This document shows, one piece after another, positions 49,249 through 58,712 of a stretch of 64,000 nucleotides of DNA. How positions within the stretch are numbered: the stretch's first letter is position 1; the number at the start of each line of letters is the position of its first letter. The stretch is taken from the NCBI RefSeq assembly GCF_001612985.1, contig NZ_BDBM01000024.1, positions 1 through 64,000 of the forward strand. The letters run 5' to 3'. Made by a program: the position numbers and the translations under genes. The notes below the pieces were generated by a model, which searched no databases, was not told the origin of the DNA, and worked only from the letters and a program-made list of their open reading frames with translations. Source of the stretch: Nocardia gamkensis NBRC 108242. Its GTDB lineage: Bacteria > Actinomycetota > Actinomycetes > Mycobacteriales > Mycobacteriaceae.

Positions 49249-51741
49249 ATGTCTTCACCGGGGGCGCAGACCATCACCGTGCGCCATGATGGAAACGAAC
49301 GAGTATTCGATTCGAGCCAGCAGGTCACGATGGGCCGTGCGCCGGAGGTGACGCTGTTCGTCGACAGCCCGCTCGTTTCGCGTGTGCACGCGACGCTGGC
49401 CTGGCAGGGCAGCGCCTGGGTGTTGACCGATAACAAGAGCACCAACGGGGTGTTCGTGGACGCGCGCAGGCTGACCCAGCCCGTGTCGATCGACCGCCCC
49501 ACGCAGGTCCGGCTGGGGGACGCGATCAGCGGCCCGCTGTTGCACCTGCTGCCGGCGAACCCGCAACCACCGCAACGGCCCTCGGCGCGCCCGCCGCAAC
49601 CGGCGCAGGCGCCGCAGCCGGGACCGCCGCCGCACGCGGTCCGGCGGCCCGCGCAGCAATTCCAGCGGCCGAGCTATCCGCCACCGCAGGACGCGCCGTC
49701 GCCCGCGCTGAACGTCAACATGACGACCAGGGCGGACACCTCGAACATGCCGCCGGTCCGGGCGAGGGCGAGCACGGCGCCCATCGCCCGCCCCGACCGC
49801 ATTCCCCCGAGCGGTCTCGGAATCGGACGCACCACCGACAACCAGATCGTCGTCAACGATCCGCTGGCCTCCCGCAAGCACGCCCGCCTGGTCGCCTCCG
49901 CGGAGGGCCTGACCATCGAGGACCTCGGCTCGGCGAACGGCACGTTCGTCAACGGGCACCGCCAGCAGCGCGCGGTGCTGCGCGAGCGGGACATCATCAC
50001 CATCGGCAACATCGACTTCGTCGTCCAGCAGGGCACGCTGGTGCATCGGCAGAAGCCGGTCGCCGAGCAAGGCCTCGCGGTGCACGGGGTCGGTTTCACC
50101 GTCGAGGGCAACAAGCAACTGCTCGTCGATGTGAACATGTCGGCCAGCCGCGGGACGCTCACCGCGCTGATCGGCCCGTCCGGCGCGGGTAAGTCGACGC
50201 TGTCGCGCCTGATCGCGGGCACTACCCAGCCGTCGGGCGGCGTGGTCACGTTCGAGGGGCGCAATCTGCACGCCGAGTACGAGGCGCTGCGTTCCCGCAT
50301 CGGGATGGTGCCGCAGGACGACGTGCTGCACCGCCAGCTCACGGTGCGCCAAGCGCTCGGGTTCGCGGCCGAGCTGCGGTTGCCGAGGGACAACAGCAAG
50401 CAGGACCGGCAGAAGGTCATCGACGGTGTACTGCAAGAGCTTTCGCTCACCGAGCACGCCGACACCAGGGTCGACCGCCTGTCCGGCGGCCAGCGCAAGC
50501 GCGCCTCGGTGGCGCTGGAACTGCTGACCGGTCCGTCGCTGCTCATCCTGGACGAACCGACCTCGGGCCTGGACCCGGCGTTGGACCGGCAGGTCATGGT
50601 GATGCTGCGCGAACTGGCCGACGCGGGCCGCGTGGTGATCGTGGTCACCCACTCGGTGGCGCACCTGGACATGTGCGACCAGGTGCTGCTGCTCGCCCCC
50701 GGCGGCAAGACCGCCTACTGCGGCAACCCCGCAGGCGTCGGCGCCGCGCTCGGTACCAGCGACTGGGCGGAGATCTTCGCCAACGTCGCGGCCAATCCGG
50801 ATCAGGCGTTCGCGGCCTATCGCTCTCGCCAGGCGTTCGCGCCGCCACCGCCGCCGCCCGCGCAGCCGTACGGGCCCGCGGGCAGTCCGCCGCAGTCCAG
50901 CCGCGGCAAGCAGTTCTCGACGCTGGCGCGTCGTCAGGTCCGGTTGATCCTGGCCGACCGCGGTTATCTGACGTTCCTGGTGATCCTGCCGTTCATCCTC
51001 GGCGGGCTCTCGCTGGTGGTGCCGGGTAAGAACGGTTTTCAGCGCGGCGCGCTGAAAGCGCTACCCGATGGCACATTCGTGCCAGAAGGCGGCAGTGAGA
51101 CGCAGCAGCTGCTGGTGGTTCTGATCCTGGGCGCCTGCTTCATGGGTTCCACGCTCACCGTGCGCGACCTGGTCGGCGAGCGGACGATCTTCCACCGCGA
51201 ACGCGCGGTCGGGCTGCTGCCCTCGGCGTACCTGATGGCGAAGATCGCCGTGTTCAGCCTGACCGCGCTGCTGCAGTCGGCGGTGCTGGTCGGCATCGTG
51301 CTGGCGGGTAAGAAGCGGCCGGGCGAAGGGGCGGTGCTGGCGTCCGGCAGCGCGGAGCTCTACATAGATATCGCGCTGACCGCGATCTGCTGCGTGGTCG
51401 TCGGCCTGCTGCTCTCGTCGCTGGCGAAGTCGAACGAGCAGGTGATGCCGCTGCTGGTGGTCGCCATCATGTGCCAGCTGGTGATGGCGGGCGGGCTGAT
51501 CCCGGTCACCGGGCGGGTCGTGCTCGAGCAGGTGTCCTGGCTGTTCCCGGCTCGGTGGGGATACGCCAGCGGTGCGTCGACGGTGAACATCCGCGAACTG
51601 TTCCTGAACGCGCAACCCGACACGCTCTGGCAGCACAAGCCGGAGATCTGGGCGCTGGACGTCGGCGTGCTGCTGCTGATCACCCTGGTGCTGGCGGTCA
51701 TGACGTGGCGACGGTTGCGACTGAAGAAGTCGTCGGCGTGA
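49249..51741 (+). CDS. FHA-FHA-ABC transporter (Rv1747-like half exporter)
   Basis: 830 residues. Two FHA domains (about 10-95, MGRAPEVTLFVDSPLVSRVHA; and 190-265, GIGRTTDNQIVVNDPLASRKHA) are followed by an ABC ATPase with Walker A GPSGAGKS (309-316), LSGGQ (411-415) and ILDEPTSGLD, then an ABC-2 membrane domain with about six helices. Rv1747 in M. tuberculosis has this architecture, is phosphorylated by PknF and is linked to cell-wall glycolipid export. TAGTAT ends 7 bases before the ATG, which fits a leaderless transcript. The kinase in this block is a candidate regulator. Confidence 0.93.
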   Translation: MSSPGAQTITVRHDGNERVFDSSQQVTMGRAPEVTLFVDSPLVSRVHATLAWQGSAWVLTDNKSTNGVFVDARRLTQPVSIDRPTQVRLGDAISGPLLHLLPANPQPPQRPSARPPQPAQAPQPGPPPHAVRRPAQQFQRPSYPPPQDAPSPALNVNMTTRADTSNMPPVRARASTAPIARPDRIPPSGLGIGRTTDNQIVVNDPLASRKHARLVASAEGLTIEDLGSANGTFVNGHRQQRAVLRERDIITIGNIDFVVQQGTLVHRQKPVAEQGLAVHGVGFTVEGNKQLLVDVNMSASRGTLTALIGPSGAGKSTLSRLIAGTTQPSGGVVTFEGRNLHAEYEALRSRIGMVPQDDVLHRQLTVRQALGFAAELRLPRDNSKQDRQKVIDGVLQELSLTEHADTRVDRLSGGQRKRASVALELLTGPSLLILDEPTSGLDPALDRQVMVMLRELADAGRVVIVVTHSVAHLDMCDQVLLLAPGGKTAYCGNPAGVGAALGTSDWAEIFANVAANPDQAFAAYRSRQAFAPPPPPPAQPYGPAGSPPQSSRGKQFSTLARRQVRLILADRGYLTFLVILPFILGGLSLVVPGKNGFQRGALKALPDGTFVPEGGSETQQLLVVLILGACFMGSTLTVRDLVGERTIFHRERAVGLLPSAYLMAKIAVFSLTALLQSAVLVGIVLAGKKRPGEGAVLASGSAELYIDIALTAICCVVVGLLLSSLAKSNEQVMPLLVVAIMCQLVMAGGLIPVTGRVVLEQVSWLFPARWGYASGASTVNIRELFLNAQPDTLWQHKPEIWALDVGVLLLITLVLAVMTWRRLRLKKSSA

Positions 51742-51841
51742 CGCGGTTCGAACGCGACGCGAGCGCCCCGGTGCGCGAAAGCGGCGCCGGACGGCAACGG
51801 AAGGCACCGACGAGCATCTCGGCCGGGAACCGGGCACACTT

Positions 51842-53497
51842 ATGCCTGTGACGGTGCGAGTAGGGGCAGTGCATCTCGGCTGGGATGTGGTGTCCGTGGC
51901 CGCGGGTGGTGGTGGCGTTCCCATCCGCCCGGTGCAAGTGGAAGGTATGTGGACGCCGCCGGCATATCTGCTGGCGGATTCGTCGGGCCGGTTGCACACG
52001 GCGGGCGTGGAACGCAACAGGCCCGATCTCGGGATGGCGATCGCCGACGTGCGCGACATCCTCGGACATCCGCAGATCGTGGTCGCGGGCGCCACCTGGC
52101 CCGCCGAGTTGGTCTTCCGCGCGCGCATGTACAACCCGCTCGCGGAGATCGGCAAGCACTTGCGCGGTAAGCCGGACCTGGTGGCGTTGCCTTTCCCGGA
52201 CAGCTGGCCGGACGAGAAGGTCGAGGTCTACGCCTCGATGGTGGAACAGCTCGACGTCGTCGTCGAGCCGTTGCCGGAGAGCGTCGCGCTGTCCGGCTAC
52301 GTCCGCGCGCTCGGACTGGTGCACCCGCCCGACCGGTCCAGGCCGAACGGCATCGGCGCGACGGGCGTGTACTCCGACGGCCGCAGCATGCTGGTGGTGG
52401 CGGTGCACGGCGACGACGAGCAGCCCACCGAATCGGTCGACGTTCCGGTGGACGCGGAGGCCATGCGCGACGCCCGATCGGCGGACGACGTCGTGATCGA
52501 GGTGATGGCGGCGGCACGTTCGATCGGCGCGGACACCTCCACGGTGCTGCTGTCGGGCAATGTGCGCTTCAACGATGCGCTGCGGCTGGCCTTCCAGAAC
52601 CATCTCGGGCACCGCCTGCAGGTGGCCGACCATCCGATGCACGCGCTCGTCCTCGGCGCGGCGCACCTGCTGGTGAGCGATACGGAGGCGGGTGAGCCGG
52701 AACCGGCGAGCGGCCACGCCGAACCCGCGCCCGCTCCGCAGCGCCCCATCGAGTACCCGTCGCAGGCCACGGCCCCGCCGCAACCGGCGGACGCGGGACA
52801 GCGGTCGAGCAGGCCGGTGCCCGGCGTCCAGTACGGGCCCGGATATCCGACCCAGCCCGACGAGGCGACGACCAGGATCGGACCCGACGAAGCGCCGCGC
52901 GGCCTCCCGCCGAACCTCGCCGAGCTGGGCAGCCGTTTCACCCGGCCGCCGAGCGCGTCCGAGGATCAGCAGGCAGGCGGCGGGCTCGCGGGGCCGCCGC
53001 CCGGGGGGCCGGTGGCGCCCCTCGGCCCACGGCCGCCCTATCCGGGGGCACCGGAGCAGTCGCAGTACCCCGGCGGCCAGGGACCATGGCAGGACCAGGG
53101 CGCCGAGTCCGACGATGAGGACCGGCACCGCAAGGGCAAGCTGTGGAACAAGATGAAAGGCAACCTGTTCGGGGCCAATACCGTGGTCGGTGCGGTGGCG
53201 CTGGCCGTGGTCGCGCTTCCGTCCGGGAATCATCGGGTGGAGCTGACCGCGCAGTCGGTCGTCCTGGACACGGGTTCGGTCGTGTCGGAGAAGATGGCCG
53301 CGGCCGATCCGGTCGCCTGTGCGACCGCCCCCTACGCGATCACCAAGCCGCGACCGGGAGTCACCAACGCTCGCGGGGACCAGCGGGAAGTGCGGGAAAG
53401 CGCGGCCGAGTGCGGACGACCCGACGTCGACACCCTGCGCTACCTGATCCCCGGACCGCCCGGCGCCATGGACTTCGGCCCGCCGATCGAGACCTGA
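51842..53497 (+). CDS. Proline-rich membrane-associated protein of unknown function
   Basis: 551 residues. The first ~280 look like a folded alpha/beta domain with an actin/Hsp70-like rhythm (MPVTVRVGAVHLGWDVVSVA at the start, then STVLLSGNVRFNDALRLAF), reminiscent of the N-terminus of the Rv3446c-family protein at 38225-39661. A ~140-residue Pro/Gln/Gly linker, a basic patch (RHRKGKLWNKMKG), a weak hydrophobic stretch (~445-460) and an 80-residue tail follow. I know no family name. It follows the FHA-ABC exporter by 100 bases and precedes rplM. Confidence 0.6.
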   Translation: MPVTVRVGAVHLGWDVVSVAAGGGGVPIRPVQVEGMWTPPAYLLADSSGRLHTAGVERNRPDLGMAIADVRDILGHPQIVVAGATWPAELVFRARMYNPLAEIGKHLRGKPDLVALPFPDSWPDEKVEVYASMVEQLDVVVEPLPESVALSGYVRALGLVHPPDRSRPNGIGATGVYSDGRSMLVVAVHGDDEQPTESVDVPVDAEAMRDARSADDVVIEVMAAARSIGADTSTVLLSGNVRFNDALRLAFQNHLGHRLQVADHPMHALVLGAAHLLVSDTEAGEPEPASGHAEPAPAPQRPIEYPSQATAPPQPADAGQRSSRPVPGVQYGPGYPTQPDEATTRIGPDEAPRGLPPNLAELGSRFTRPPSASEDQQAGGGLAGPPPGGPVAPLGPRPPYPGAPEQSQYPGGQGPWQDQGAESDDEDRHRKGKLWNKMKGNLFGANTVVGAVALAVVALPSGNHRVELTAQSVVLDTGSVVSEKMAAADPVACATAPYAITKPRPGVTNARGDQREVRESAAECGRPDVDTLRYLIPGPPGAMDFGPPIET

Positions 53498-53672
53498 GGC
53501 GATTTCCTCCCGCGATACCCCACTGGTATCGTGGCTCGTCGGCGTGTGGAACGTCCGGTCGACTCCTGATGAATCGCCCGAACGTCCGCCGAGTCCCGGG
53601 TCTCCACCGGCCGCCGGGAACACCTCGACCACACGCTGGGCCGGCAACACCGACGACAGACAGGGAAGCACT

Positions 53673-54116
53673 GTGCCTACGTACAGCCCCAAGGCGGGTG
53701 ACGTGACCCGTAAGTGGTACGTCATCGACGCCACTGACGTAGTGCTCGGCCGTCTCGCCGTCCAGGCAGCGAATCTGCTGCGTGGCAAGACGAAGCCGAC
53801 CTACGCCCCGCACGTCGATGGTGGCGATTTCGTCATCATCATCAACGCCGACAAGGTTGCCATCAGCGGCAACAAGCGGCAGGACAAGCTGATCCACCAC
53901 CACTCCGGGCACCCGGGCGGCCTCAAGTCGCGGACCGTCGGTCAGGTGTTGGAGACGCGTCCCGATCGGCTCGTGGAGAAGGCCGTCAAGGGCATGATCC
54001 CGAAGAACAAGCTCGGCAACGCGATCGCGGGCAAGCTGAAGGTCTACGCGGGCCCGACGCACCCGCATGCCGCCCAGCAGCCCATTCCGTTCGAGATCAA
54101 GCAGGTGGCCCAGTGA
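53673..54116 (+). CDS. rplM: 50S ribosomal protein L13
   Basis: 147 residues from a GTG (MPTYSPKAGDV) after GGGAAG. The L13 motifs are KWYVIDATDVVLGRLAVQAA, the zinc-free core, and KLKVYAGPTHPHAAQQP near the end. It is an early assembly protein of the large subunit. It overlaps rpsI by four bases (GTGA). A GATACC-ccact-GGTATC repeat at 53514-53530, about 140 bases upstream, may be part of the operon promoter region. Confidence 0.98.
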   Translation: MPTYSPKAGDVTRKWYVIDATDVVLGRLAVQAANLLRGKTKPTYAPHVDGGDFVIIINADKVAISGNKRQDKLIHHHSGHPGGLKSRTVGQVLETRPDRLVEKAVKGMIPKNKLGNAIAGKLKVYAGPTHPHAAQQPIPFEIKQVAQ

Positions 54117-54622
54117 CCGCTCCCGAGGAATTCAACGAGGACTTCGTCGAGGAATTCGACGCTGCCGAAGCTGTCGAGGACGGCGCGGGCTACGAGGACT
54201 CCGAGGACTCGGCGTCCTACGCTCCGGTCGTGATCGACCGCCCGGTGCAGACCGTCGGCCGCCGCAAGGAGGCCGTCGTGCGCGTGCGCCTGCTCCCCGG
54301 CTCCGGCAACTTCGTGCTCAACGGCCGCACCATCGAGGACTACTTCCCGAACAAGGTGCACCAGCAGTTGGTCAAGTCGCCGCTGGTGACCGTCGAGCGC
54401 ACCGAGTCCTTCGACGTGCACGCCCGCCTGGTCGGCGGCGGCCCGTCCGGCCAGGCAGGCGCTCTGCGGCTGGCCATCGCCCGCGCGCTGATCGAGGTCA
54501 CCCCCGAGGACCGTCCCGCCCTCAAGCGGGCCGGCTTCCTGACCCGTGACCCGCGTGCCACCGAGCGCAAGAAGTACGGTCTGAAGAAGGCGCGTAAGGC
54601 GCCGCAGTACTCGAAGCGCTGA
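54113..54622 (+). CDS. rpsI: 30S ribosomal protein S9
   Basis: 169 residues. An acidic N-terminal extension of ~40 residues (FNEDFVEEFDAAE), usual in Mycobacteriales, precedes the S9 core: TVGRRKEAVVRVRLLPGSG, RLVGGGPSGQAGALRLAIAR and the basic tail RKKYGLKKARKAPQYSKR, whose C-terminal Lys-Arg contacts the P-site tRNA. It is coupled to rplM and followed by two hairpins. Confidence 0.98.
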   Translation: MTAPEEFNEDFVEEFDAAEAVEDGAGYEDSEDSASYAPVVIDRPVQTVGRRKEAVVRVRLLPGSGNFVLNGRTIEDYFPNKVHQQLVKSPLVTVERTESFDVHARLVGGGPSGQAGALRLAIARALIEVTPEDRPALKRAGFLTRDPRATERKKYGLKKARKAPQYSKR

Positions 54623-54641
54623 TATCGGCATCGTCGATCTT

Positions 54642-54737
54642 CCGCGTCCGGCGCCCCAGCGGTGCCGGACGCGGTACGGTCGTCGCGGCAGCTGTACGAG
54701 AGCAGGCTCCCAGCGAACAGCTGGTCGCCTGCTCTCG
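54642..54737 (+). terminator. Two consecutive hairpins after rpsI
   Basis: First, CCGCGTCCGGC pairs with GCCGGACGCGG (54642-54674). Second, CGAGAGCAGGC pairs with GCCTGCTCTCG (54697-54737), with an inner CCAGC/GCTGG stem. Both arms are perfect. Together they end the rplM-rpsI operon, or attenuate it, before glmM. Confidence 0.75.
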
Positions 54738-54837
54738 CGCTGTATGAACACGCGGCGTTCGCGGGGCCTTCGTGGTGCACAGGCCGGTGCCTCCCAGGTC
54801 GACGCCTACGCCACAGATCATCAATGAGGGGCGAGGT

Positions 54838-56214
54838 ATGGGACGGTTGTTCGGCACCGACGGAGTCCGCGGGCTTGCCAACGAATCACTGAGTCCGGAG
54901 CTGGCGCTGCGCGTTTCCGGCGCGGCCGCGCAGATCCTGAGCCGGGGCAAGATGCGGGCGCTCGCGGTGGTCGGCCGCGATCCGCGGGCCAGCGGGGAAA
55001 TGCTCGAGGCCGCCGTGACCGCGGGTCTGACCGCGGCGGGCGTGGACGTGCTCGCGGTGGGGGTGCTGCCGACGCCCGCCGTCGCCTACCTCACCGGTTT
55101 GTACGACGCGTGTCTCGGCGTGATGATCTCCGCCTCGCACAACCCGATGCCCGACAACGGGATCAAGATCTTCGCCGCAGGCGGGCACAAACTCGACGAC
55201 GCGATCGAGGACCGGATCGAGGCGCTGATGGCCGCGCAGACGCCGTTCCGCCCGACCGGCGCCGGCATCGGACGGGTGCGCAACGCGGCGGGCGCGCGTG
55301 ATCAAGGGCTCAGCATCCCGGACCAGTACAGCCTCGCGGGCACCCACGAACGCTACGTGGAACACCTGGTGGAGGCGACCGGCCAGGACCTATCCGGACT
55401 GACCGTCGTGGTCGACTGCGCGCACGGCGCCGCCGCGGAAGTCGGACCCGCCGCCTACCGCGAGGCCGGGGCGACGGTGATCGCCATCAACGCCGAGCCC
55501 GACGGGCTGAACATCAACGACGGCTGCGGCTCGACCCATCTCGACCAGGTGCGGGCCGCGGTGGTGGAGCACGGCGCCGATCTCGGACTCGCGCACGACG
55601 GCGACGCCGACCGCTGCCTGGCCGTCGACGCCTACGGCAATGTGGTCGACGGCGACGCCATCCTGGCGATCCTCGCCCTGGCCATGCACGACGCGGGCGA
55701 GCTGACCGAAAACACCCTGGTCGCCACCGTGATGAGCAACCTCGGGCTGCACATCGCCATGCGCGCGGCCGGAATCACCGTGCGCACCACCGCCGTCGGC
55801 GACCGTTATGTGCTCGAGGAATTGCGGCGCGGCGGTTTCACCCTGGGCGGCGAGCAGTCGGGGCACGTGGTGTTCCCCCGATACGGCACCACGGGCGACG
55901 GCATCCTCACCGGCCTGCGCCTGATGGCGCGGATGGCGCAATCCCAGCGCACCCTGGCCGACCTGGCGAGCGTGCTACAGACCGTGCCGCAGATCCTGGT
56001 GAACGTGCCCGTCAGCGACAAGTCCGTGGTCGCACGCGCACCCGAGATCCGGGAAGCGGTGCTGGAAGCGGAGCGCGTACTGGGCGACTCCGGGCGAGTA
56101 CTGCTGCGCCCCAGCGGCACCGAGGAACTGGTGCGCGTGATGGTGGAGGCCACCGACCCCGGCCAAGCACGCCAGCTCGCCGACGACCTCGCCAAGCGGG
56201 TTGCGGCTGTGTAG
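54838..56214 (+). CDS. glmM: Phosphoglucosamine mutase
   Basis: 458 residues from ATG (MGRLFGTDGVRG). The phosphoserine catalytic residue is Ser100 (SASHNPMPDNGIK), the metal-binding loop is DGDADR, the sugar-binding loop is GGEQSGH and the phosphate-binding loop is RPSGTEELVRVM. It converts glucosamine-6-P to glucosamine-1-P for UDP-GlcNAc. The enzyme is activated by phosphorylation of Ser100. An AGGGG box lies upstream. glmS, the preceding pathway step, begins at 62696, as in the Mycobacteriales order. Confidence 0.97.
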   Translation: MGRLFGTDGVRGLANESLSPELALRVSGAAAQILSRGKMRALAVVGRDPRASGEMLEAAVTAGLTAAGVDVLAVGVLPTPAVAYLTGLYDACLGVMISASHNPMPDNGIKIFAAGGHKLDDAIEDRIEALMAAQTPFRPTGAGIGRVRNAAGARDQGLSIPDQYSLAGTHERYVEHLVEATGQDLSGLTVVVDCAHGAAAEVGPAAYREAGATVIAINAEPDGLNINDGCGSTHLDQVRAAVVEHGADLGLAHDGDADRCLAVDAYGNVVDGDAILAILALAMHDAGELTENTLVATVMSNLGLHIAMRAAGITVRTTAVGDRYVLEELRRGGFTLGGEQSGHVVFPRYGTTGDGILTGLRLMARMAQSQRTLADLASVLQTVPQILVNVPVSDKSVVARAPEIREAVLEAERVLGDSGRVLLRPSGTEELVRVMVEATDPGQARQLADDLAKRVAAV

Positions 56215-56622
56215 TTTGGCAGCGCCTTCGGCGCCGCGAACGGCGCATGCTCGGTCTCGCTTCGCTCGAAATCGGGAGTTGAGGTGTGCTGGGCGCGTGG
56301 GGGCGTGAGTTTTGGGCATCGTGCACGCGGTTCGTTGTGGGCGGCGGTTGTCCCGTCGGCCGGTGAGCAGTCGTGGACGTGGCGGACGTGAGCCGGGCCG
56401 CGGACGGCGGATGCTCGGTCTGGCTTCGCTCGAAATCGGGAGTTGGGGTGTGCTGGGCGCGTGGGGGCGCGGGTTTTGGGCATCGTGCACGCGGTTGGTT
56501 GTGGTCGGCGGTCGTGCTGATGACCGGTGATCAGGCGGGCACGCGGTGGCCGCGTGAAGGTGAGCCGGGCCGCGACCGGCGCGGTTCGGTGGATGCTGCG
56601 TCGCGCCGACGCGCGCCCGTTG
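56215..56622. repeat. 125-bp direct repeat in the glmM / ABC-F gap
   Basis: Copies at about 56241-56366 and 56405-56530 align without gaps at an offset of 164 bases and are about 90% identical. Each starts near CGGCGSATGCTCGGTCT, contains TCGCTCGAAATCGGGAGTT and GGGCATCGTGCACGCGGTT, and ends at CCGGTGA. On the minus strand both could spell a short peptide, but there is no ribosome site or sensible protein. The rest of the 408-bp gap has no gene. It is likely an extragenic repeat family, possibly present elsewhere in the genome. Confidence 0.75.
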
Positions 56623-58284
56623 TCAGACTGTCTCGGTGAGCGTGCCCGCGGTCATGTGCCAGCGGCGGGTCGCGCGGACGGTGTCCAGCATGCGGCGGTC
56701 GTGGGTGACGAGTATCAGTGTGCCGGTGAAGGATTCGACGGCCTGCTCCAGCTGCTCGATGGCGGGGAGGTCCAGGTGGTTGGTCGGCTCGTCCAGCACG
56801 AGCAGGTTCACCCCGCGGGCTTGGAGCAGGGCGAGGGCGGCGCGGGTGCGTTCGCCTGGGGAGAGGGTGTCGCACGGGCGCAGCACGTGCGGGCCGCGCA
56901 GGCCGAATTTCGCCAGCAGCGTGCGTGCCTCCGCCTCCGGCAGATCAGGCAGCTCGGTGCCGAATGTGTCCGCCAGCGCGGTGGTTCCGCGAAACAGCGC
57001 GCGAGCTTGGTCCACCTCGCCGATCTCGACGCCGGAGCCCAGGCTCGCGGTCCCGCTGTCCGGCCGGAGCTTTCCCAGCAACAGCGCCAGCAAGGTGGAC
57101 TTCCCGGAGCCGTTCGCCCCGGTGAGGACGATGCGATCCGCCCAGTCGACCTGGGTGGTGATCGGGCCCAGCGTGAAGTCGCCGCGGGTGACCTTCGCCG
57201 CGGACAGCGTCGCGACCACCGAGCCGCTGCGCGGGGCGGCGGCGATGCTCATGCGCAGGTCCCACTCCTTGCGCGGTTCCTCCACCACATCGAGTCGTTC
57301 GATGCGGCGCTGGGTCTGCCTGGCTTTGGCGGCCTGTTTCTCGGTGGATTCGGCACGCATCTTGCGGCCCGCCTTGTCCGAGTCCATCTTCCTGGGGTCG
57401 CGCGCCTTGCGGCGTGCGTTGCGGACGCCGTGCTCGAGCCAGTTGCGCTGCATCTGCGCGCGGGACTCCAAGCCCGCTTTGGTGTCGGCGTACTCCTCGT
57501 AGGCCTCGCGCGCGTGCTGCCGGGCGATCTCGCGCTCCATCAGATACGACTCGTAGCCGCCGTCGTACAACCCGACCTGCTGCTGGGCGAGATCCAGCTC
57601 GACGACGCGATTCACGGTGCGGGCCAGGAACTCGCGGTCGTGACTGATCACCATCAGCGGGACCCGCACGCCCCCGACGAACTGCTCCAGCCGAGCCAGG
57701 CCGTCCAGGTCCAGGTCATTGGTCGGCTCGTCCAGCAGCAGGATGTCGAAGCGCGACAGCAGCACCGAGGCCAGGCCGGCGCGGGCCGCCTGGCCACCGG
57801 ACAGCCCGGTCATCGGCGTGTCCAGGCCGCCGGGCAGGCTTTCGGCGAGGCCGAGATCGGCGGCGACCTCGTGGGCGCGCTGGTCCAGGTCGGCTCCGCC
57901 GAGGGCAAGCCAGCGTTCCAGCGCGGGGGAGTACTCGTCCGGCCCGCCGTCGGCGAGGCGCTCGGCCGCGGCGTCCATCACCCGCTGTGCCTCGCCGACT
58001 CCGGTTCGGCGGGCGAGGAATTCCAGAACGGTCTCGCCGGGGATCCGCTGCGCCTCCTGGGCCAGGTAACCGACGGTCGCGTCCGGGGGACTGAGCGTGA
58101 TGCTGCCGGTCGGGGCGCGCCGGTCGGCGAGCATGCGCAGCAGCGTCGACTTGCCCGCGCCGTTCACGCCGACCAGCCCGATCAGGTCGCCCGGCGCGAG
58201 GGTCAGATCGAGGTCGGCGAACAGGGTGCGCTCGCCGTGACCGGCCGACAGGCCGCGGGCATGCAGAGTGGTGCTCACCAGCAC
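56623..58284 (-). CDS. ABC-F family ATP-binding protein
   Basis: 553 residues with two ABC ATPase domains and no membrane segments. Walker A motifs are GVNGAGKS and GANGSGKS. Signatures are LSGGQAARAGL and LSPGERTRAAL; Walker B motifs are LLDEPTND and VLDEPTNH. The inter-domain linker is long, charged and helical (~240-330), as in ABC-F proteins that reach into the ribosomal E site. Members either tune translation or protect against ribosome-targeting antibiotics; which applies is not readable. Starts at 58284 or 58278 (both GTG) are equally weak. It is divergent from the PspC gene. Confidence 0.92.
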   Translation of the reverse strand: MLVSTTLHARGLSAGHGERTLFADLDLTLAPGDLIGLVGVNGAGKSTLLRMLADRRAPTGSITLSPPDATVGYLAQEAQRIPGETVLEFLARRTGVGEAQRVMDAAAERLADGGPDEYSPALERWLALGGADLDQRAHEVAADLGLAESLPGGLDTPMTGLSGGQAARAGLASVLLSRFDILLLDEPTNDLDLDGLARLEQFVGGVRVPLMVISHDREFLARTVNRVVELDLAQQQVGLYDGGYESYLMEREIARQHAREAYEEYADTKAGLESRAQMQRNWLEHGVRNARRKARDPRKMDSDKAGRKMRAESTEKQAAKARQTQRRIERLDVVEEPRKEWDLRMSIAAAPRSGSVVATLSAAKVTRGDFTLGPITTQVDWADRIVLTGANGSGKSTLLALLLGKLRPDSGTASLGSGVEIGEVDQARALFRGTTALADTFGTELPDLPEAEARTLLAKFGLRGPHVLRPCDTLSPGERTRAALALLQARGVNLLVLDEPTNHLDLPAIEQLEQAVESFTGTLILVTHDRRMLDTVRATRRWHMTAGTLTETV

Positions 58285-58425
58285 GAGTCTGCCGTGCTCG
58301 GGGTCGCACCCTGAGGTCGGCCCCGGGAGAAATCAGGGTGGGAATCGGCCGCGGGGCCGATGGCGGGGCCCGCGGTGGCGGGCACAGTGGAGGTCGTAGC
58401 GATCACCGCACGAGAGGGAAGACCA

Positions 58426-58617
58426 ATGACCGCCCCCACCCGCCGTTTCACCCGCTCCGCCCACGACAAGTGGATCGCAGGCGTCTGCGGTGGCATCGCC
58501 GAGTACCTCGGCTGGAACGCCAACGTCGTCCGGCTGCTGTTCGTGGTGTCGTGCCTGCTGCCCGGCCCGCAGTTCATCCTCTACCTGGTGCTGTGGCTGC
58601 TGATGCCGAAGAAGTGA
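58426..58617 (+). CDS. PspC-domain small membrane protein
   Basis: 63 residues from ATG after AGAGGGAAG. The PspC domain is complete: RSAHDKWIAGVCGGIAEYLG, then NVVRLLFVV and one C-terminal helix ending LLMPKK. It is probably a one- or two-helix membrane protein linked to envelope stress in other bacteria. It stands alone, 141 bases from the divergent ABC-F gene. Confidence 0.85.
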   Translation: MTAPTRRFTRSAHDKWIAGVCGGIAEYLGWNANVVRLLFVVSCLLPGPQFILYLVLWLLMPKK

Positions 58618-58712
58618 CCCAGGGGGCTGCGTCGAGCGCGCGAGGGTGTCAGGATGGAACGATGCCGCTTGTGCGGCACGCGCCACCGAACGAGTCCTGC
58701 TGAGGAGGAATC

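Noticed and set aside
56241..56530. Small minus-strand proteins encoded by the repeated element
   Set aside because: Both copies give similar Arg/Pro-rich peptides, but no ribosome site or stable start exists and the similarity follows from the DNA repeat.
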